This document shows positions 34,081-35,377 of a stretch of DNA of 35,377 nucleotides, in pieces. Under the pieces are notes generated by a model that ran no database searches, was not told the origin of the DNA, and worked only from the letters and a program-made list of their open reading frames with translations. The translations under genes and the position numbers were made by a program. The stretch spans positions 1 to 35,377 of the forward strand of contig JAQWPZ010000031.1 in NCBI GenBank assembly GCA_029245125.1, written 5' to 3'. This DNA comes from Rubripirellula sp. Its GTDB lineage: Bacteria > Planctomycetota > Planctomycetia > Pirellulales > Pirellulaceae. How positions within the stretch are numbered: the stretch's first letter is position 1; each line of letters begins with the position of its first letter.

Positions 34081-35277
34081 TTGGGACGACGAAGCGATAA
34101 GAAGACCGATGTAACTCGCAAGTATCTGATCTCACCGACGGTGGATGCAGTTTGCGGTGGCAGTCTTTCGTTGGTTATCGCGATGGTGGTGATCGCCTAC
34201 TCTTTCGTCGTTCCCAGCGGACTTTCGAGTGATCTGCTCAAGACGGGCATTCTGTTCCCGTTGCTTTACCTGTTGACCGATTTTCTGATCAACATTCCGC
34301 ATTTCATGGCTTCCTACCGAGTTCTTTACTCGCGTCCGAGTAGCTTTCGGAAATATCCGGGAGTGACGATTGCGGGCCCGATCATCGGCATCGCATTTCT
34401 GGTGTACGTGGGATGCTGGACGCCAACGGAGAATGCTGCTGCCGTTGTCTCGCCCGATTCGGTTGCAGGAGATTCGGTTGCAGGGGGGGAATCCGTTCTG
34501 CCCGCCGCAGCGACTCAACCCACTTCGATGCTGTTCCTCAGTCTTTACGTTGCGCCGATCGTGCTGGGCTGGCACTACGTGGGGCAGTCTTGGGGGACGA
34601 CCGCTTGCTTTGCTTTTTTGAGTGGCTTCCGAATGTCGGTGACTCAGCGAAGGCTGATCCGTTCAGGCTTTCATGCCCTGTTCGCTTACCACGTCGCCTG
34701 GGCGTTTTCGAGCATGCAGTTGTTGCAGACTTGGTATCCAGAACAACAAGCCGGGGAGTACATGACCAAGGCAGTGATGTCGACTTGTCGTGTCGTGGTG
34801 TTGGCCTGCTTCATACTTGGCGCCTCGGGGTTTTGCCTGATGGCAAGGGATCATGAGAAACGCGTTCCAGCCCTTGTTTGGCTTCCTTGGTTGGCAACCT
34901 TCTCATGGTACGTGATGGTGGACTTCAGTCCCGCGTCGTTCTTTCTGCTACAGATCTTTCATGCCCTGCAATACCTGATGTTTCCGGCTCGGGTTGAGAT
35001 CAATCACTATGCTGAACGCGAACATGGCGAGCGGGGACATCTGCGATTCCATATGATCGCCTACTATCTTGCTCTGGTCGTGGTTGGTTTATTCGCCTTT
35101 GAATGGACGCAAGCTCTGCAGTGGACGCTGGTCCAGAGTCCATCCACCAGTCTGGTTGCGTTGGGAACAGCGACGATGATCGTGATCAATCTGCATCACT
35201 ACTTTATTGATGCCGTGATTTGGAAGATTCGAGACCCTGAGGTGCGACATTCCATCTTCGGGCATCTCGAAAGCTAG
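34081..35277 (+). CDS. Histidine-rich polytopic membrane protein of unknown function
   Basis: 398 residues with about 8-9 membrane helices. Histidines and other polar residues sit in or next to membrane segments: NIPHFMASYR (His74), GWHYVGQSWG (His165), FHALFAYHVAW (His198, His204), IFHALQYLMFP (His294), and the C-terminal INLHHYFIDAVIWKIRDP (His372, His373, Asp377). Such a pattern would suit a metal- or haem-dependent membrane enzyme, but I do not recognise the family. The start is set at TTG 34081, with AAGGGA six bases upstream; the frame is open to ATG 33952 but that stretch has no ribosome-binding site and reads as noise. A loop holds a duplicated DSVAG. It follows phosphofructokinase after a hairpin, so it is probably a separate unit. 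Confidence 0.8.
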   Translation: MGRRSDKKTDVTRKYLISPTVDAVCGGSLSLVIAMVVIAYSFVVPSGLSSDLLKTGILFPLLYLLTDFLINIPHFMASYRVLYSRPSSFRKYPGVTIAGPIIGIAFLVYVGCWTPTENAAAVVSPDSVAGDSVAGGESVLPAAATQPTSMLFLSLYVAPIVLGWHYVGQSWGTTACFAFLSGFRMSVTQRRLIRSGFHALFAYHVAWAFSSMQLLQTWYPEQQAGEYMTKAVMSTCRVVVLACFILGASGFCLMARDHEKRVPALVWLPWLATFSWYVMVDFSPASFFLLQIFHALQYLMFPARVEINHYAEREHGERGHLRFHMIAYYLALVVVGLFAFEWTQALQWTLVQSPSTSLVALGTATMIVINLHHYFIDAVIWKIRDPEVRHSIFGHLES

Positions 35278-35282
35278 GCTTG

Positions 35283-35303
35283 GCCGGCGTGGTGGTAGCC
35301 GGC
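35283..35303 (+). terminator. GCCGGC hairpin after the membrane-protein gene
   Basis: GCCGGC at 35283-35288 and again at 35298-35303 is self-complementary, so the two copies can pair around a 9-base loop five bases after the stop. No T-run follows; its role is uncertain. Confidence 0.3.
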
Positions 35304-35304
35304 T

Positions 35305-35377
35305 GAGCACGAGTACGAGTACGAGTACGAGTAAGAGTACGAGTACGAGTAAGAGTAAGAGTACGAGTAAGAGTACG
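35305..35377 (+). repeat. Hexanucleotide microsatellite (GAGTAC/GAGTAA), runs off window
   Basis: Twelve consecutive hexamers fill 35305-35376, plus one base: GAGCAC, then GAGTAC and GAGTAA in mixed order. The array continues past the window edge, so its full length is unknown. Confidence 0.97.

Overview
The window looks like chromosomal DNA of a planctomycete close to Rhodopirellula (Pirellulaceae). This is inferred from several things: moderately GC-rich DNA; a Hanks-type kinase with a C-terminal membrane anchor; a very large multi-gene pseudopilin cluster with unusually big proteins; many aspartate-rich DxDxDG loops; and hairpin-bearing intergenic repeats. No rRNA, tRNA, CRISPR array, prophage or transposase was seen.

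Layout. 1-2793: 3' part of a GH38-like (alpha-mannosidase-type) protein cut by the window edge. 3159-4457: membrane-anchored Ser/Thr kinase. 4930-5603: an HU-family DNA-binding protein with a hydrophilic tail followed by a small lipoprotein, ending in a convincing intrinsic terminator. 5905-7020 (minus): GT4 glycosyltransferase. 7207-7650: small secreted Tyr/Pro-rich protein. 7763-9653: divergent pair of a DUF368 (PopT-type) membrane protein and UppP, both linked to recycling of the lipid carrier undecaprenyl phosphate. 9654-10143: repeat-rich spacer. 10144-10743 (minus): LexA, with a promoter and a palindromic candidate operator between its -35 and -10 boxes.

11125-31863 is the centre of the window: about 20.7 kb, all on the plus strand, encoding a type IV pilus / type II secretion-like machine. 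It has two PilB/GspE-type assembly ATPases, a PilT-type retraction ATPase, a GspF/PilC inner-membrane protein with an extra membrane hairpin, five class III pilin-like proteins (GspG-, GspG/H-, GspH-, GspI- and GspJ-like), a 2042-residue GspK-like protein and a small membrane-anchored Ca-loop protein. Several neighbours overlap by ATGA, so they are probably translated together. No secretin, GspC/L/M or prepilin peptidase lies in the window, so these must be elsewhere. The giant GspK-like protein carries three INLN-type motifs, at least four Ca-loop motifs and an internal module resembling small carbohydrate-binding/phage-tail modules. This suggests a pilus-tip adhesin, which I consider the most interesting item here.

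31864-32516: second repeat spacer, with three tandem copies of about 68 bp that contain the same hairpin element found inverted at 9725-9841. 32517-33800: PPi-type phosphofructokinase, followed by a hairpin. 34081-35277: histidine-rich polytopic membrane protein of unknown function. 35305-35377: hexanucleotide microsatellite running off the window.
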